From the NCBI GenBank assembly GCA_945878515.1, contig CAMCTL010000012.1, forward strand, positions 1-34,130: DNA of 34,130 nucleotides, written 5' to 3'. Under the pieces are notes generated by a model, which was not told the origin of the DNA, searched no databases, and worked only from the letters and a program-made list of their open reading frames with translations. This DNA is from Flavobacterium psychrophilum. GTDB taxonomy: Bacteria > Bacteroidota > Bacteroidia > Flavobacteriales > Flavobacteriaceae. Shown here one piece after another: positions 1 through 9,800 of the stretch (position 1 is the stretch's first letter; every line of letters begins with the position of its first letter). The translations under genes were made by a program, and so were the position numbers.

Positions 1-1413
1 ACTATTCTTTGGTCTGATATTACTAGAGAAATTCTTGAAGTAGCACCAGATTATATTCCTGATGTGCAAACTCGTATTGATTTTTATAAAAAAGGCAGTG
101 ACAGAAATAAAATTGCTGAATATTTAGACCAAGCAATAAATACAGGGAAATCGTGGGATGACGAATTCCAAATAGTCACTGCGAAAGGCAATGAACGATG
201 GGTGCGAAATATTGGTGAAGCCGAGTTTGTCAATGGAAATTGCGTCAGAATTTTCGGTAGTTTTCAAGATATTGACAAAAGAAAAAAAGCAGAACTCAAA
301 CTTATTGAAAATGAAAACTATCTCCGCACCATTTTAGACAACGAACCCGAATGCGTAAAAGTACTAAACAGCGAAGGCGAATTAGTATCGATGAATCCAG
401 CAGGGCTTACAATGATAGAAGCCGACAATGAGCAACAAGTAGTGGGTCAGCGCATGACAAATTTGGTCAATAAAGAATACCAAATAGGCTTTAGCCAATT
501 AAGTGCTTCAGTTTTCAAAGGTAATCCCGGAACTTTTGAATTTGAAATTACTGGTTTGAAGGGTAGCCAACGCTGGCTGGAAACACATGCGGTTCCGCTT
601 AAAGATACCACTGGAAAAATAGTCAATCTCTTGGGGGTTACTCGTGACATTACCGAGCGAAAAGCTAATGAAAGCAAGTTGATTTTATTAAATGAAAATT
701 TAAATGAACAAAAGGCAGAACTTGTTACTTCAAATAAGGAATTAGAACAATTTGCCTATGTTGCTTCGCACGATTTACAAGAACCTTTAAGAATGGTAAC
801 TAGTTTTTTAACCTTACTCGAAAAGAGATATATTGGTGTGCTAGACGAAAAAGGATTGAGCTATATCAATTTTGCCGTTGACGGTGCCAAAAGGATGCGC
901 CAAATTATTTTAGATATTTTAGAATTTTCGAGGATCAATACTAATGATGATGGGAATTATGAGTCTGTCGATTTAAAGGAGATAATTGATGAGATTAGTT
1001 TACTGCAAAGCAAATTGATAAAAGAAAAAAAAGCAAAAATAATCTTTGAAGAACGCTCTGACGTGTATTCAGTAAGACATTATTTAATGCAATTATTTCA
1101 AAACATTATTAGTAATGCTTTAAAATATTCAAAAGAGGACATACCTTTGCAAATTATTATTAAATCAGAAGAGTTTGATGATTTTTATCAAATAGCGATA
1201 ACCGATAATGGTATTGGTATTGAACAGGAATATTTTGAAAAGATTTTCATTATTTTTCAAAGATTGCATGGCAAAGAAAAATACGATGGCAACGGAATGG
1301 GTTTAGCCATTGTAAAAAAAATAGTAGATAAGTTAAATGGTAAAATTTGGGTAGAATCTCAAGTTGACGTCGGAAGTACATTTTACATAAATATCCCCAA
1401 AAAAATTAGATGA
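1..1413 (+). CDS. PAS-domain sensor histidine kinase, 5' end missing
   Basis: The reading frame is open from base 1, so the gene begins outside the window; a GTG at 64 is only an internal codon. The visible 470 residues hold the end of one PAS fold (to about residue 95, ending FGSFQDIDKRKKAE), a second PAS domain (about 100-220, ending TRDITERK), and a DHp helix with the H-box ASHDLQEPLRM (His at visible residue 257, base 769). A HATPase_c domain follows with DNGIGI and GNGMGLAIVKKIV. The H-box style resembles the bacteriophytochrome-like kinases that pair with Rcp1-type regulators. No membrane segment is visible. Its stop codon overlaps the start of the response regulator at 1410 (ATGA), so the two are translationally coupled and likely partners. 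The signal sensed is unknown. Confidence 0.93.
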   Translation, partial: TILWSDITREILEVAPDYIPDVQTRIDFYKKGSDRNKIAEYLDQAINTGKSWDDEFQIVTAKGNERWVRNIGEAEFVNGNCVRIFGSFQDIDKRKKAELKLIENENYLRTILDNEPECVKVLNSEGELVSMNPAGLTMIEADNEQQVVGQRMTNLVNKEYQIGFSQLSASVFKGNPGTFEFEITGLKGSQRWLETHAVPLKDTTGKIVNLLGVTRDITERKANESKLILLNENLNEQKAELVTSNKELEQFAYVASHDLQEPLRMVTSFLTLLEKRYIGVLDEKGLSYINFAVDGAKRMRQIILDILEFSRINTNDDGNYESVDLKEIIDEISLLQSKLIKEKKAKIIFEERSDVYSVRHYLMQLFQNIISNALKYSKEDIPLQIIIKSEEFDDFYQIAITDNGIGIEQEYFEKIFIIFQRLHGKEKYDGNGMGLAIVKKIVDKLNGKIWVESQVDVGSTFYINIPKKIR

Positions 1414-1847
1414 TGATGAAACCTGTACACATTTTATTAGTTGAAGACAATGAAGGGGACATTTTACTTACCACAGAAGCATTGCAGGAATGCAAAATAA
1501 TCAATGAGGTAAGCGTGGTTCGAAATGGAAAATTGGCATTGGATTTTGTCTATAAAAAAGGAGATTATGAAACAGTACTTAATCCAGATATCATATTGTT
1601 AGACATTAACTTACCCTTAAAAAATGGCATCGAGGTTTTACAGACTTTGAAATCTGACGATTCTAAAAAACATATCCCAATAATTATGTTAACAACATCT
1701 TCATCAAAGAACGATATTAATAAATCTTATAACCATCATGCCAATGCTTATATTACAAAACCTGTTGGTGTAACAGAATTTTTAGAAGCCATTTTAGGTT
1801 TGGAAAATTTTTGGTTAAATATTGTTCAATTGCCAAAATCTAATTAA
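1410..1847 (+). CDS. Single-domain response regulator (CheY/Rcp1-like)
   Basis: A 145-residue receiver domain with no output domain. The acidic pocket is E12-D13 (LLVEDNEGD), the phospho-acceptor is D65 (IILLDINLP), the switch threonines are in MLTTSS (95-96), and the conserved lysine is K117 (TKPVG). The VEDNEGD and LLDINLP forms are typical of the Rcp1 group that serves phytochrome-like kinases. It overlaps the kinase upstream by four bases (ATGA), and its stop overlaps the next start by one base (TAATG), so all three genes form one operon. Three ATG codons stand in a row at 1410, 1413 and 1416, so the exact start could be any of them. It probably passes phosphate or docks onto a target protein rather than binding DNA. 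Confidence 0.93.
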   Translation: MMMKPVHILLVEDNEGDILLTTEALQECKIINEVSVVRNGKLALDFVYKKGDYETVLNPDIILLDINLPLKNGIEVLQTLKSDDSKKHIPIIMLTTSSSKNDINKSYNHHANAYITKPVGVTEFLEAILGLENFWLNIVQLPKSN

Positions 1848-2848
1848 TGATAAAGGATAATAAATTATATAAAATATTAGTTGTCGAAGATAATCCTGGC
1901 GATTTTGTCTTGGTGCAAGAGTATATTTCTGATTCTTTTTTAAATGCTAAAATAACCAATATAAGAAGTTTTAAGGAATTTGAACGAACTATATGTACGT
2001 CAGAAGATTTTGATATTATTTTTTTAGATTTATCCTTGCCAGATAAATCGGGTATTGATCTTGTAAAAGCAGTCATTGCGCACCATGATTTAATTCCAAT
2101 TGTGGTATTAACAGGATATACCGATTTTAATTTTGCCATTCAATCCTTGTCTCTTGGCATTTCAGATTATTTATTAAAAGAAAATTTAAGCACCACAACA
2201 ATTTATAAATGTATAATCTATAACATAGAACGCTATAAAACTTTAATTAAAATTAAAGAGTCCGAACAACGCTATTCTGATTTATTTCAGTTAAGCCCAA
2301 GTCCACTTTTAGTTTATGATTTGGACTCTAAGAAGATCATGGATGTTAATGATTCTGCCAGTCAAATTTATCAATATACTATAGAAGAATTTTTAGAATT
2401 ACAAATAGACGACCTACAAGGCAACATTAGCGATGCTGAAGACAACGATATATTTATAAATTCTTTAGAACAAGATTATAAATTAATATACAATGAGACT
2501 GAATGTCATAAAAAAAAGAACGGAGATTTACTTTATGTAGAAACTAAAGAAAACAATTTCATTTACAAAGGAAGCAATGCTGTAATTGTGTCCATCGAAG
2601 ATTTGACCCAAGAAATCATTCAAATACGTTCTATACAACAAAAAAACAAACAATTACGTGAAATAGCTTGGACACAGTCTCATATAGTAAGAACACCTTT
2701 AGTACGAATAATGGGATTAATCAATTTATTAAATTATGAACCGGATATCGACATACGTCAGAAAGAGATTTATGATATGATTTTACATTCTTCAAATGAA
2801 TTAGATACTATTATTAGTAATATAGTAGACAACACAAAAAATATTTAA
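1847..2848 (+). CDS. Receiver-PAS-DHp protein lacking a kinase ATPase domain
   Basis: This 333-residue protein starts with a receiver domain (about 8-125; VVEDNPGD, phospho-acceptor D61 in FLDLSLP, SDYLLKE). A PAS domain follows (about 145-260), then a C-terminal helical pair carrying an H-box-like sequence, QSHIVRTPLVRIMG, with His at residue 279. The protein ends about 55 residues later, and no HATPase_c sequence is found in any frame downstream, so the catalytic ATP-binding domain is absent rather than lost to a frameshift. The DHp part may be a dimerization or phosphotransfer module served in trans by the upstream kinase; that is inference. It overlaps the previous gene by one base. Confidence 0.85.
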   Translation: MIKDNKLYKILVVEDNPGDFVLVQEYISDSFLNAKITNIRSFKEFERTICTSEDFDIIFLDLSLPDKSGIDLVKAVIAHHDLIPIVVLTGYTDFNFAIQSLSLGISDYLLKENLSTTTIYKCIIYNIERYKTLIKIKESEQRYSDLFQLSPSPLLVYDLDSKKIMDVNDSASQIYQYTIEEFLELQIDDLQGNISDAEDNDIFINSLEQDYKLIYNETECHKKKNGDLLYVETKENNFIYKGSNAVIVSIEDLTQEIIQIRSIQQKNKQLREIAWTQSHIVRTPLVRIMGLINLLNYEPDIDIRQKEIYDMILHSSNELDTIISNIVDNTKNI

Positions 2849-2976
2849 AAAAACGCATGCTTTTATTTCAAAACATAAGAAGTGTTATTGAATTAGATTG
2901 TTTTCTTCATGATTTGGGTGATTTTTTTAAGCGCCATTAATGTAGACGAGTATAGAAATAGTTTAAAGTGCCTCCG

Positions 2977-3003
2977 AAAAGCCCGACAATCGTCGGGCTT
3001 TTT
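2977..3003 (+). terminator. Rho-independent terminator, possibly bidirectional
   Basis: The perfect 7-base arms GCCCGAC (2981-2987) and GTCGGGC (2992-2998) enclose the loop AATC. Four A precede and five T follow the hairpin, so it could work on either strand. It lies about 130 bases after the signalling operon ending at 2848 and separates it from the polysaccharide locus. Confidence 0.85.
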
Positions 3004-3311
3004 CTAGTTAACAACAATGTAATCTTTGTGAACCACAATTTTTAAAGAATAGCACAATCATGCAACAGATCGCAACTTCATCGATTATAGAAAAAATTCG
3101 TGTGAATGAGGTAGAGCAGCTGCCATCGGTTTTCTAACATTTATTTTGCTATTCGGAAACGGATAGTCATGCAATATTTTGCCTGTTTTGATTTTGCAAA
3201 AAAAATTAGTTTCATTTTCTTAAGTCGAGAAATTTTCCCTAAATTTTTTCTGATAAAACTACAGGATTAACCATTCACTTTTTTTTAGGGACAATTTTTT
3301 TTGCAAAAAAA

Positions 3312-3349
3312 ACGATTTCGCACCCCTGAAAAAACGATTTCGTAACCCT
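3312..3349 (+). promoter_or_regulatory. Tandem repeat, candidate HTCS operator upstream of the 1074-aa gene
   Basis: Two copies of a 16-base word, ACGATTTCGCACCCCT (3312-3327) and ACGATTTCGTAACCCT (3334-3349), are spaced 22 bases start to start, about two helical turns. The same arrangement occurs at 11062-11098 before susC and I found it nowhere else in the window. The direct-repeat form fits binding by the AraC-type domain of the HTCS encoded between the two sites. The function is inferred. Confidence 0.7.
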
Positions 3350-3369
3350 TGCTTTTTCCAAACTACTCT

Positions 3370-3377
3370 TAATATTG
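3370..3377 (+). promoter_or_regulatory. Candidate -7 element TAATATTG
   Basis: TAATATTG differs by one base from the Bacteroidota -7 consensus TAnnTTTG. A TTG at 3349-3351 lies 18 bases upstream and could be the -33 element. The start of repeat copy 2 is 36 bases before it. The same word sits 35 bases after the matching repeat before susC, where the context TAATATTGTAYCT is also shared. Confidence 0.55.
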
Positions 3378-3466
3378 TACCTCATTACAATTAAATTAAC
3401 TAAATAAAAATGAATTATGAAAACAAAAACCAGGTTTGCAATGTTAACAACTAAAATCAATCCATC

Positions 3467-6400
3467 ATGAAAAAGAAAATTATTTTACTATTTTTATTTG
3501 TGGTCGCTTCCTTGAGCGGTTGGGCACAATCCATAAGTATTACTAGTATTTCACCATCTGTACAAGCTGGTAATACCTTAACAGTAAGCTATACGTATAC
3601 TAGTGCGGCCGCTTGTAAAGTTTCGTGTGGTGTATATTTAATGGATGATTGGACATGGGTATCTACAGTTGTTTTTGCCGAAGTAAATCCAGCTGAATCA
3701 GGCACAAAAACAGGAACTTTTAATCTTGTAATTCCAGCTGGAACCACACCAAAATTAAGTTTGACAGGTGCTCTAAATTATAAAGTTCAAGCTGTTTTAA
3801 GCAACCTCTCTGGCGGATGGTTGGCAGGTGATTATTCGGTGTCAAATTATAATATTACGGCACCAGCTGTAGCAATACCAGCGGTTAGCTTCACTTCGGT
3901 GCCCGCTAGTACGCAAGTAGGTTCCAACTTAGTAGTAAATTACAAATATACCGCTCCTTCTGGAGGAGGAAAAGTTGCTATTAATATTAGTAAAAACGGA
4001 GGTGTTAATCCGTGGGACTATATCAGCAATGTTATTTATGATGAACTAGCTCCTACTATTGCTGGAACAGATCTCACGGGTACTTTTACGCTCCCAATAC
4101 CAAGTGATATTACACCAACATCAGGGTTAACAGGGAATCAGAATTATCAAATTAAAATTGAACTACTAGATTCTAACGGTAATTGGTTGGCTGGAAATTA
4201 TGATTACACCCATTATAATTTTACAGCAGCGGCGGTTGTCCCAGCTGTTATTTTCACTTCAATTCCTAATAATAGCCAAGCAGGAATCAACTTAATCGCA
4301 AATTATAAATACAGCAGTCCGTCCGCAGGTGGTAAAGTTGCCATTACTATAAGTAAAAACGGCGGTACGAATCCTTGGGATTACATCAGTACTGTTGCTT
4401 ACAGTGAATTGACCCCAACTATTGCTGGAGTAGATATTTTAGGTTCTTTTACAATTCCTATACCAAGTGATATCACACCTACAGTAGGTTTGACAGGCAA
4501 TGAGAATTATAGAATCAAGATTGAATTGCTGGATTCTAGTGGAAATTGGTTGGCAGGTAATTATGATTATACAAATTATAATTTCACGGCACCATCTTAC
4601 AGTTATTACTTGGATGCAGATGGCGATAGGTACGGTACTGGATCGGTTATTTTATTGACATCTCCAATAGCTCCATCAGGCTACTCAGTTAATAATACGG
4701 ATTGTGATGATACTAAATCGTCAGTCTATCCGGGTGCAACAGAAATTTTTGACGGAATCGATAACGACTGTGACGGTGCTGCAGACGAAGGCGCAGCACT
4801 ACCTAGTTCTTTAACTTTTTGTAAAGGAGCAACAGTTGCTACCGCACGAGGAACTACGGATTTACAATTATACACAGCTCTAACAGGTGGTAGTCCAATA
4901 GTAAGTTCTGCTGCACTTGCATCTAGAATATATTGGGCAACCCTAAACGGAAGCGCTAGAACAGCAGTAACAGTAACGGTTATTTCTTTGCCAACCCAAG
5001 CAATTGGCACAATTACCAGCAACACAGCTGGAACAACTGCGGGTACATTCGCAGCAGCCACTGTAGCCGTTGGTCCATTTGTTGGAACTGCTACAACAGT
5101 TTCTTATAGAGTGCCAGCTTTTACATCAAGCGATGCGTATTTCTGGACTGTACCAGCAGGCGTTAGAATTGTTGGACAAGCCGAAGGAGTAAGAACAGTA
5201 ACTCAAACCGGTGCCAATGGCAACGTTTTAAACGTTAATTATAGCGGTATTGCAGCAGGAATAGGTTCAGTAGGAGCTATAACAGTACAAGCACAGAATT
5301 CAAACGGTTGTAATGGAACAGCAAAATCTATAACTGTTGCAAAAGCACTACCATTAGCACCAGCTGCAATTACAATGCATGACCTTTCTTTGCCATTGCC
5401 TACTAGCGGTATTCCAACAGCGGTGAGATCATTTGCAAAATATATGGGTACCAATGCTGTATTAAGACTAACAGCAACCCCATCAGTAGCAGCCACTTCT
5501 TATGAATGGAATTTACCTGCGGGAGTAAACCAATTATCAGGAGGAACAACCAATGTAATCACAGTAAATTTTGCTGGAGTTACAAGCGCAAACACAGATG
5601 TTAGCGTACCAGCAAATACCAATGTATTAAGAATAGGCGTTAAAGCGGTAAATGGAGTAGGTGTTTCAACAGTTTCTAATTCAGCTTTAGTCAATCCAAC
5701 CACTACATCTACAGCAAGATTATTGACATTGACTGCAGTAGCACCAGCCGCACCAACATTAAAAATGTTTGATATGGCAGTAAGTAGCACAGTTGCAGTG
5801 ACAGATATTAGTAGATATATTGGTACTAACACACCACTTACATTAGTAGGTGCTGTAACAGCAACAACACTAGCAAGTTCATTCTCTTGGGAATTGGCAG
5901 AAGGTGTGAATGTAGTTGCAGGATCAGTTTTAAGCTCAAATAGTATCATGGTAAACTTTGAAGATGTTGAACCAGGAACTGCATCTTTATACGTAGGGAT
6001 TAAAGCAGTAAATGGTATGGGATCATCGATAAAAAGTAATACAACTGCCACGCCAGCAACTTCATCAACGGCTACATTGCTTAAATTATCAGCAGGACTT
6101 CCGTCAGCAGCTGGAACAGTTGTAGGTTCGCTAGCGATTTGTTCAAACCAGCCATCAAGTGTAACTTATACCATTACAGCGGCAGCTTCAAAAACAAATG
6201 TGTACATTATTACCTCACCAGTTGGCACAACAATCACTGGAGGAACAGGGAATACAAGAACCATCAATGCAGTAGCAGGTGCAACATTCACGGTGAATTA
6301 TCCAAACGGATTTACATCGGTTAAACCAACTCAGAGAAGCATCTCGATTCAGTCGGCAAATGGTTTTGGGGTGAGTTTTCCTAAATTACTTACCTTAACT

Positions 6401-6691
6401 TCGAACGCTTGTACTACTAACAGCAAAACTGCAAAAGTGGCACCTATAGCGCAAGAATTCAAAGTAATTGCATATCCAAATCCATCAACAGGCGTATTTA
6501 ATTTGGCAATCGAATCATCAAAAGCATCGGCTACTACTATTCAAGTATATGACATGCAAGGAAGAATGATCGAGCGCAAACAAGTAAATACAAATGCTGT
6601 AGAAATAGGTGCAAACTACACCTCTGGAATTTACAATGTAATACTAGAAAACGCTGGTCAAGCTAAAACAATTCGTTTGATCAAGAAATAA
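3467..6691 (+). CDS. Secreted multidomain protein with three repeated modules, calcium motif and T9SS sorting domain
   Basis: The 1074 residues open with a signal peptide (MKKKIILLFLFVV... ending GWAQ, about residue 21). Three tandem modules of about 115 residues follow (22-133, 138-254, 259-376). Each runs from an F/I-TS-I/V-P opening through NYKY, GTFxxxIP, TPT..LTG..NY and a closing W-LAG-[DN]Y. Residues 380-445 hold a MopE-type acidic motif (DADGDRYG, DCDD, YPGATE, DNDCDG) that probably binds calcium. Next come alanine/threonine-rich Ig/PKD-like repeats (about 450-990, with KAVNGxGxS repeated). The end is a type A T9SS sorting domain (YPNPSTGVFNL ... IRLIKK). No catalytic domain is recognised. 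The same module occurs in two other proteins of this locus and the upstream operator is shared with susC, so I infer a secreted galactan-binding or adhesive role. Confidence 0.85.
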   Translation: MKKKIILLFLFVVASLSGWAQSISITSISPSVQAGNTLTVSYTYTSAAACKVSCGVYLMDDWTWVSTVVFAEVNPAESGTKTGTFNLVIPAGTTPKLSLTGALNYKVQAVLSNLSGGWLAGDYSVSNYNITAPAVAIPAVSFTSVPASTQVGSNLVVNYKYTAPSGGGKVAINISKNGGVNPWDYISNVIYDELAPTIAGTDLTGTFTLPIPSDITPTSGLTGNQNYQIKIELLDSNGNWLAGNYDYTHYNFTAAAVVPAVIFTSIPNNSQAGINLIANYKYSSPSAGGKVAITISKNGGTNPWDYISTVAYSELTPTIAGVDILGSFTIPIPSDITPTVGLTGNENYRIKIELLDSSGNWLAGNYDYTNYNFTAPSYSYYLDADGDRYGTGSVILLTSPIAPSGYSVNNTDCDDTKSSVYPGATEIFDGIDNDCDGAADEGAALPSSLTFCKGATVATARGTTDLQLYTALTGGSPIVSSAALASRIYWATLNGSARTAVTVTVISLPTQAIGTITSNTAGTTAGTFAAATVAVGPFVGTATTVSYRVPAFTSSDAYFWTVPAGVRIVGQAEGVRTVTQTGANGNVLNVNYSGIAAGIGSVGAITVQAQNSNGCNGTAKSITVAKALPLAPAAITMHDLSLPLPTSGIPTAVRSFAKYMGTNAVLRLTATPSVAATSYEWNLPAGVNQLSGGTTNVITVNFAGVTSANTDVSVPANTNVLRIGVKAVNGVGVSTVSNSALVNPTTTSTARLLTLTAVAPAAPTLKMFDMAVSSTVAVTDISRYIGTNTPLTLVGAVTATTLASSFSWELAEGVNVVAGSVLSSNSIMVNFEDVEPGTASLYVGIKAVNGMGSSIKSNTTATPATSSTATLLKLSAGLPSAAGTVVGSLAICSNQPSSVTYTITAAASKTNVYIITSPVGTTITGGTGNTRTINAVAGATFTVNYPNGFTSVKPTQRSISIQSANGFGVSFPKLLTLTSNACTTNSKTAKVAPIAQEFKVIAYPNPSTGVFNLAIESSKASATTIQVYDMQGRMIERKQVNTNAVEIGANYTSGIYNVILENAGQAKTIRLIKK

Positions 6692-6721
6692 AAAAGAAAT
6701 GTTTGTTGTTTTTTTTTAGGT

Positions 6722-6750
6722 AAAAGGCTGTCCGAAAGGGCAGCCTTTTT
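6722..6750 (+). terminator. Rho-independent terminator after the 1074-aa gene
   Basis: The arms GGCTGTCC and GGGCAGCC (one G-T pair) close a GAAA loop. AAAA precedes and TTTTT follows, so the flanks extend the stem. It lies about 30 bases after the stop at 6691 and isolates that gene from the HTCS gene. Confidence 0.87.
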
Positions 6751-6871
6751 ATTAAATTGATAAATACTGGCCAAATAAATTGCAATTGTATGTATTTGTT
6801 ACAAAAATTATACTTTATTTTTACTGCTAAATAGTTCAACATTATTAAATCCATTAAATTCAAATTTTACT

Positions 6872-9800
6872 TTGAAATCAAAACAAATAAAGTCTTATTT
6901 TGCCCTATTTTTCCTTTTAATTAATGCTATTTTTACACCTTGCTCAAGCCAATCTCAGGTTCTGTTTGGTAAATTAAATCAAACCAAGGGATTGTCCAAC
7001 GATAGAGTAAGTAGCATTGTAAAAGAGAAAAATGGTTTTGTTTGGATTGGTACTGAGAACGGATTAAATCGTTTTGACGGCAACAAAATAAGAATATACA
7101 ATAAGCAAAATTGCAATATAAGTTCTAATGACATTTCCGATTTATTGATAGATAAAAATGGAAAAATTTGGATTGCCACTTTTGGAGGCGGATTAAACTT
7201 ATACAATCCCACCACGGATAAATTTGTAAATTTTAAGAACATTTCAAATATTAATACCTCAATTCCCTCAAATGAATTGAACACCCTTTTTGAGGATTCA
7301 AAAGGTACAATTTGGATAGGTACTAAAAATGGATTTTCCTCCTTTAATAAAAAATCGCAAAACTTTACAAACTATCAATTCAATAGCAAAAATGTTTATT
7401 CCATTAGTCATAATGATGTTAGGAGTATTTATGAAGATGGAAATAAAAACCTTTGGATTGGTACTTTTGGTGGCGGTCTCAATAAATTCGATCCTAACGT
7501 TAGAAAATTTTATCGAATAAAGTCTGCAACTACTATTTCGCCCGACTACATTCACTCTTTATGTGGCATTAACAGAGACGAAATCTTGATAGGAACCAGC
7601 GGCAAAGGATTGCTAACATTGGATATTAAAAATTTAAGTTTTCAAAAAAAACGATACGGAATAGAGAAAACAATCAATATTGTACGTTGCATTAAAAAAA
7701 CTCAAAATGGTGCAATTTGGGTTGGTACTGATGGTGTAGGTCTTTTTAGAATAAATAACATTAATAGTAAAAATCCAATAGTTAATAATTACACCAATGA
7801 TTTTCAGTCGGAATCTTCCATTTCTAGCAATGCCATTTATGCGCTTATGGAAGATGAAAACGCTAACATTTGGGCAGGTACAGCGTGGAATGGCGTTGAC
7901 CTGTTAACTCTTAACAAGGATTTTATTTTTATACCGAGCACTAGCAAAGGCGAAAGTCCCATCTCGGTTTTGTCGGTCTATAAAAATAAAGAGGCGCTAT
8001 TTATGGGATTAGACGGCAAAGGCTTGAATGTTTTTAATAATGAAACCAATAACATAAAAAGGTATAATAGCGCAAGCAAAAACTCAATTGGCGACGATTA
8101 CATTCAATATATTTATGAAGCTAAGGATAAGACCCTTTGGATAGGAACTTTTGTAAATGGATTGGTTAACTTCAATTACAAAACTGGTAGTTTTTCGCAG
8201 TTCAAACAGAATTTAGGCGATTCAAAATCGTTGAGTTTTAATGATGTTCGTTACATTGTCGAGGACGAAAAAAATAATTTTTGGATTGCAACTTGGGGCG
8301 GCGGTCTAAATTATTTAGATGTAAAAACAAAAGAATTTAAAAGCTTTAAGGAAAAATCAGGAGATAAAAGCGCACTAAGCAGCAATAATATTCTATCGCT
8401 CCAAAAAGACCATCATTTGATTTGGTTAGCTACTTTTGGTGGTGGCTTGAACCTTCTAGATACCAAAACCAATCAATTTAAAGCATTTAGAAGCATAGAA
8501 GGAAATCCAAATGCTATCAGTAGCGATTATCTTTATAGTGTTTTAAAAGATTCCAAAGGAAACATTTGGTTAGGAACAGCAGGCGAAGGAATCAATATGT
8601 TGAATACCAAAACCCAAAAAATTAATCGTTTTGATAACTTCAAAAACGTACGTTATCAAACCGTCATGTCCATTGTAGAGGACAATAAAGGATTGATTTG
8701 GTTTAGTACAAAGCAAGGTGTTTTTAACTATGATTATACCACCAAAACGTTTAAAAATTTTTCTAACCTCAATGAAGATTATCATATAAATTCTGGCTTC
8801 AAGGATGAAAATGGAATGCTTTATTTTGGCTGCTCTAAAGGAGTTGTCAAATTTAATCCTGAAACTATTAAAGCAAAAAACGTTACTCCAAAAGTAAAAT
8901 TTACCAGCTTTAAACTTTATAACAATGAAGTTGCAATTGGCGAAGACGAGATATTGAAAAAAAATATTTCATTTTCTGAAAACATTAGCTTAAAACACGA
9001 TCAAGACGTCATTACTTTTGAATTTGCTGCAATGCTTTTTCCATCCTCGGCTAGTTGCGAATACCAGATAAAAATGGATAATTTTGATGAAAATTGGCGA
9101 TCTATAGGCAAAGAAGGCTCGGCTACTTATACCAATCTTTCTTCAGGAGACTATGTTTTTAAGGTGAGAAGCAGAGAATTGGGAAGTGAATGGTCTCAGC
9201 AATTTAGCGCATTGAATATTACTATTCAAAAACCTTTTTGGCTGGAATGGTGGGCTTTCGTGATTTATATAATTTTAGGAATTTTAACGCTATATGTTTT
9301 TATAAAATATATCATTTCCTGGGAAAATATGAAAGCGGATTTAAGATTCGAGAAATTTTCTCACGAAAAAGATGCGGAACTTTATAATTTGAAACAAGAT
9401 TTTTTCACTAATATTTCTCATGAAATAAGAACTCCAGTAACGCTTATTTTGAGCTCGATTAATAAGCTGTTGAAAAATGATGCATTCTCTGATAGTCAAC
9501 AACAAAATCCTCTTGGCACCATTAAAAAAAATGGAGAATATTTACTGAATCTGGTCAATGAACTTCTTGATTTTAGAAAGTTGGAACATCAGCAAATAAT
9601 GATAAAGGTTTTCAAAAGCGATTGGGTTAAGTTTTGCAAAGAAATATACCTATCGTTTAAAGAATTTGCTTATCAAAAGAACATTGCCTTTGAATTTGAA
9701 TGTTCGAGTTCAAGCATCGAATTATGGTTTGACAAAAACCAAATGGGAAAAGTGCTTTATAACTTATTTTCCAATGCATTGAAATTTACCAGTACTGGTG

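Larger units (their letters stand above)
2849..3466. other. Intergenic region with terminator, hairpin and regulatory repeats
   Basis: A 618-base stretch without a convincing gene. It contains the terminator at 2977-3003. A second hairpin at 3149-3166 has 7-base arms (CTATTCG / CGGATAG, one G-T pair) around a GAAA loop, with no T-run. Two T/A-rich stretches each contain TTTTGCAAAAAAA. The right end has the tandem repeat at 3312-3349 and a promoter-like TAATATTG at 3370-3377. A 25-codon frame at 3060-3137 is too short and lacks family resemblance, so I do not call it a gene. Confidence 0.7.

Noticed and set aside
1847..2848. Frameshifted full-length hybrid kinase
   Set aside because: No ATPase-domain motifs (N box, DNGxG, GLGL) occur in any frame after 2848, so the protein is naturally short or cleanly truncated.
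3312..3349. Tandem repeat as a start of a CRISPR array
   Set aside because: Only two units, 22 bases apart with no spacer, and no cas genes; a matching pair before susC fits an operator instead.
5500..6051. A long minus-strand frame inside the 1074-aa gene
   Set aside because: The sense strand codes Ala/Thr/Val-rich repeats with few complementary stops, so a long antisense frame is expected; it matches no family and has no promoter.
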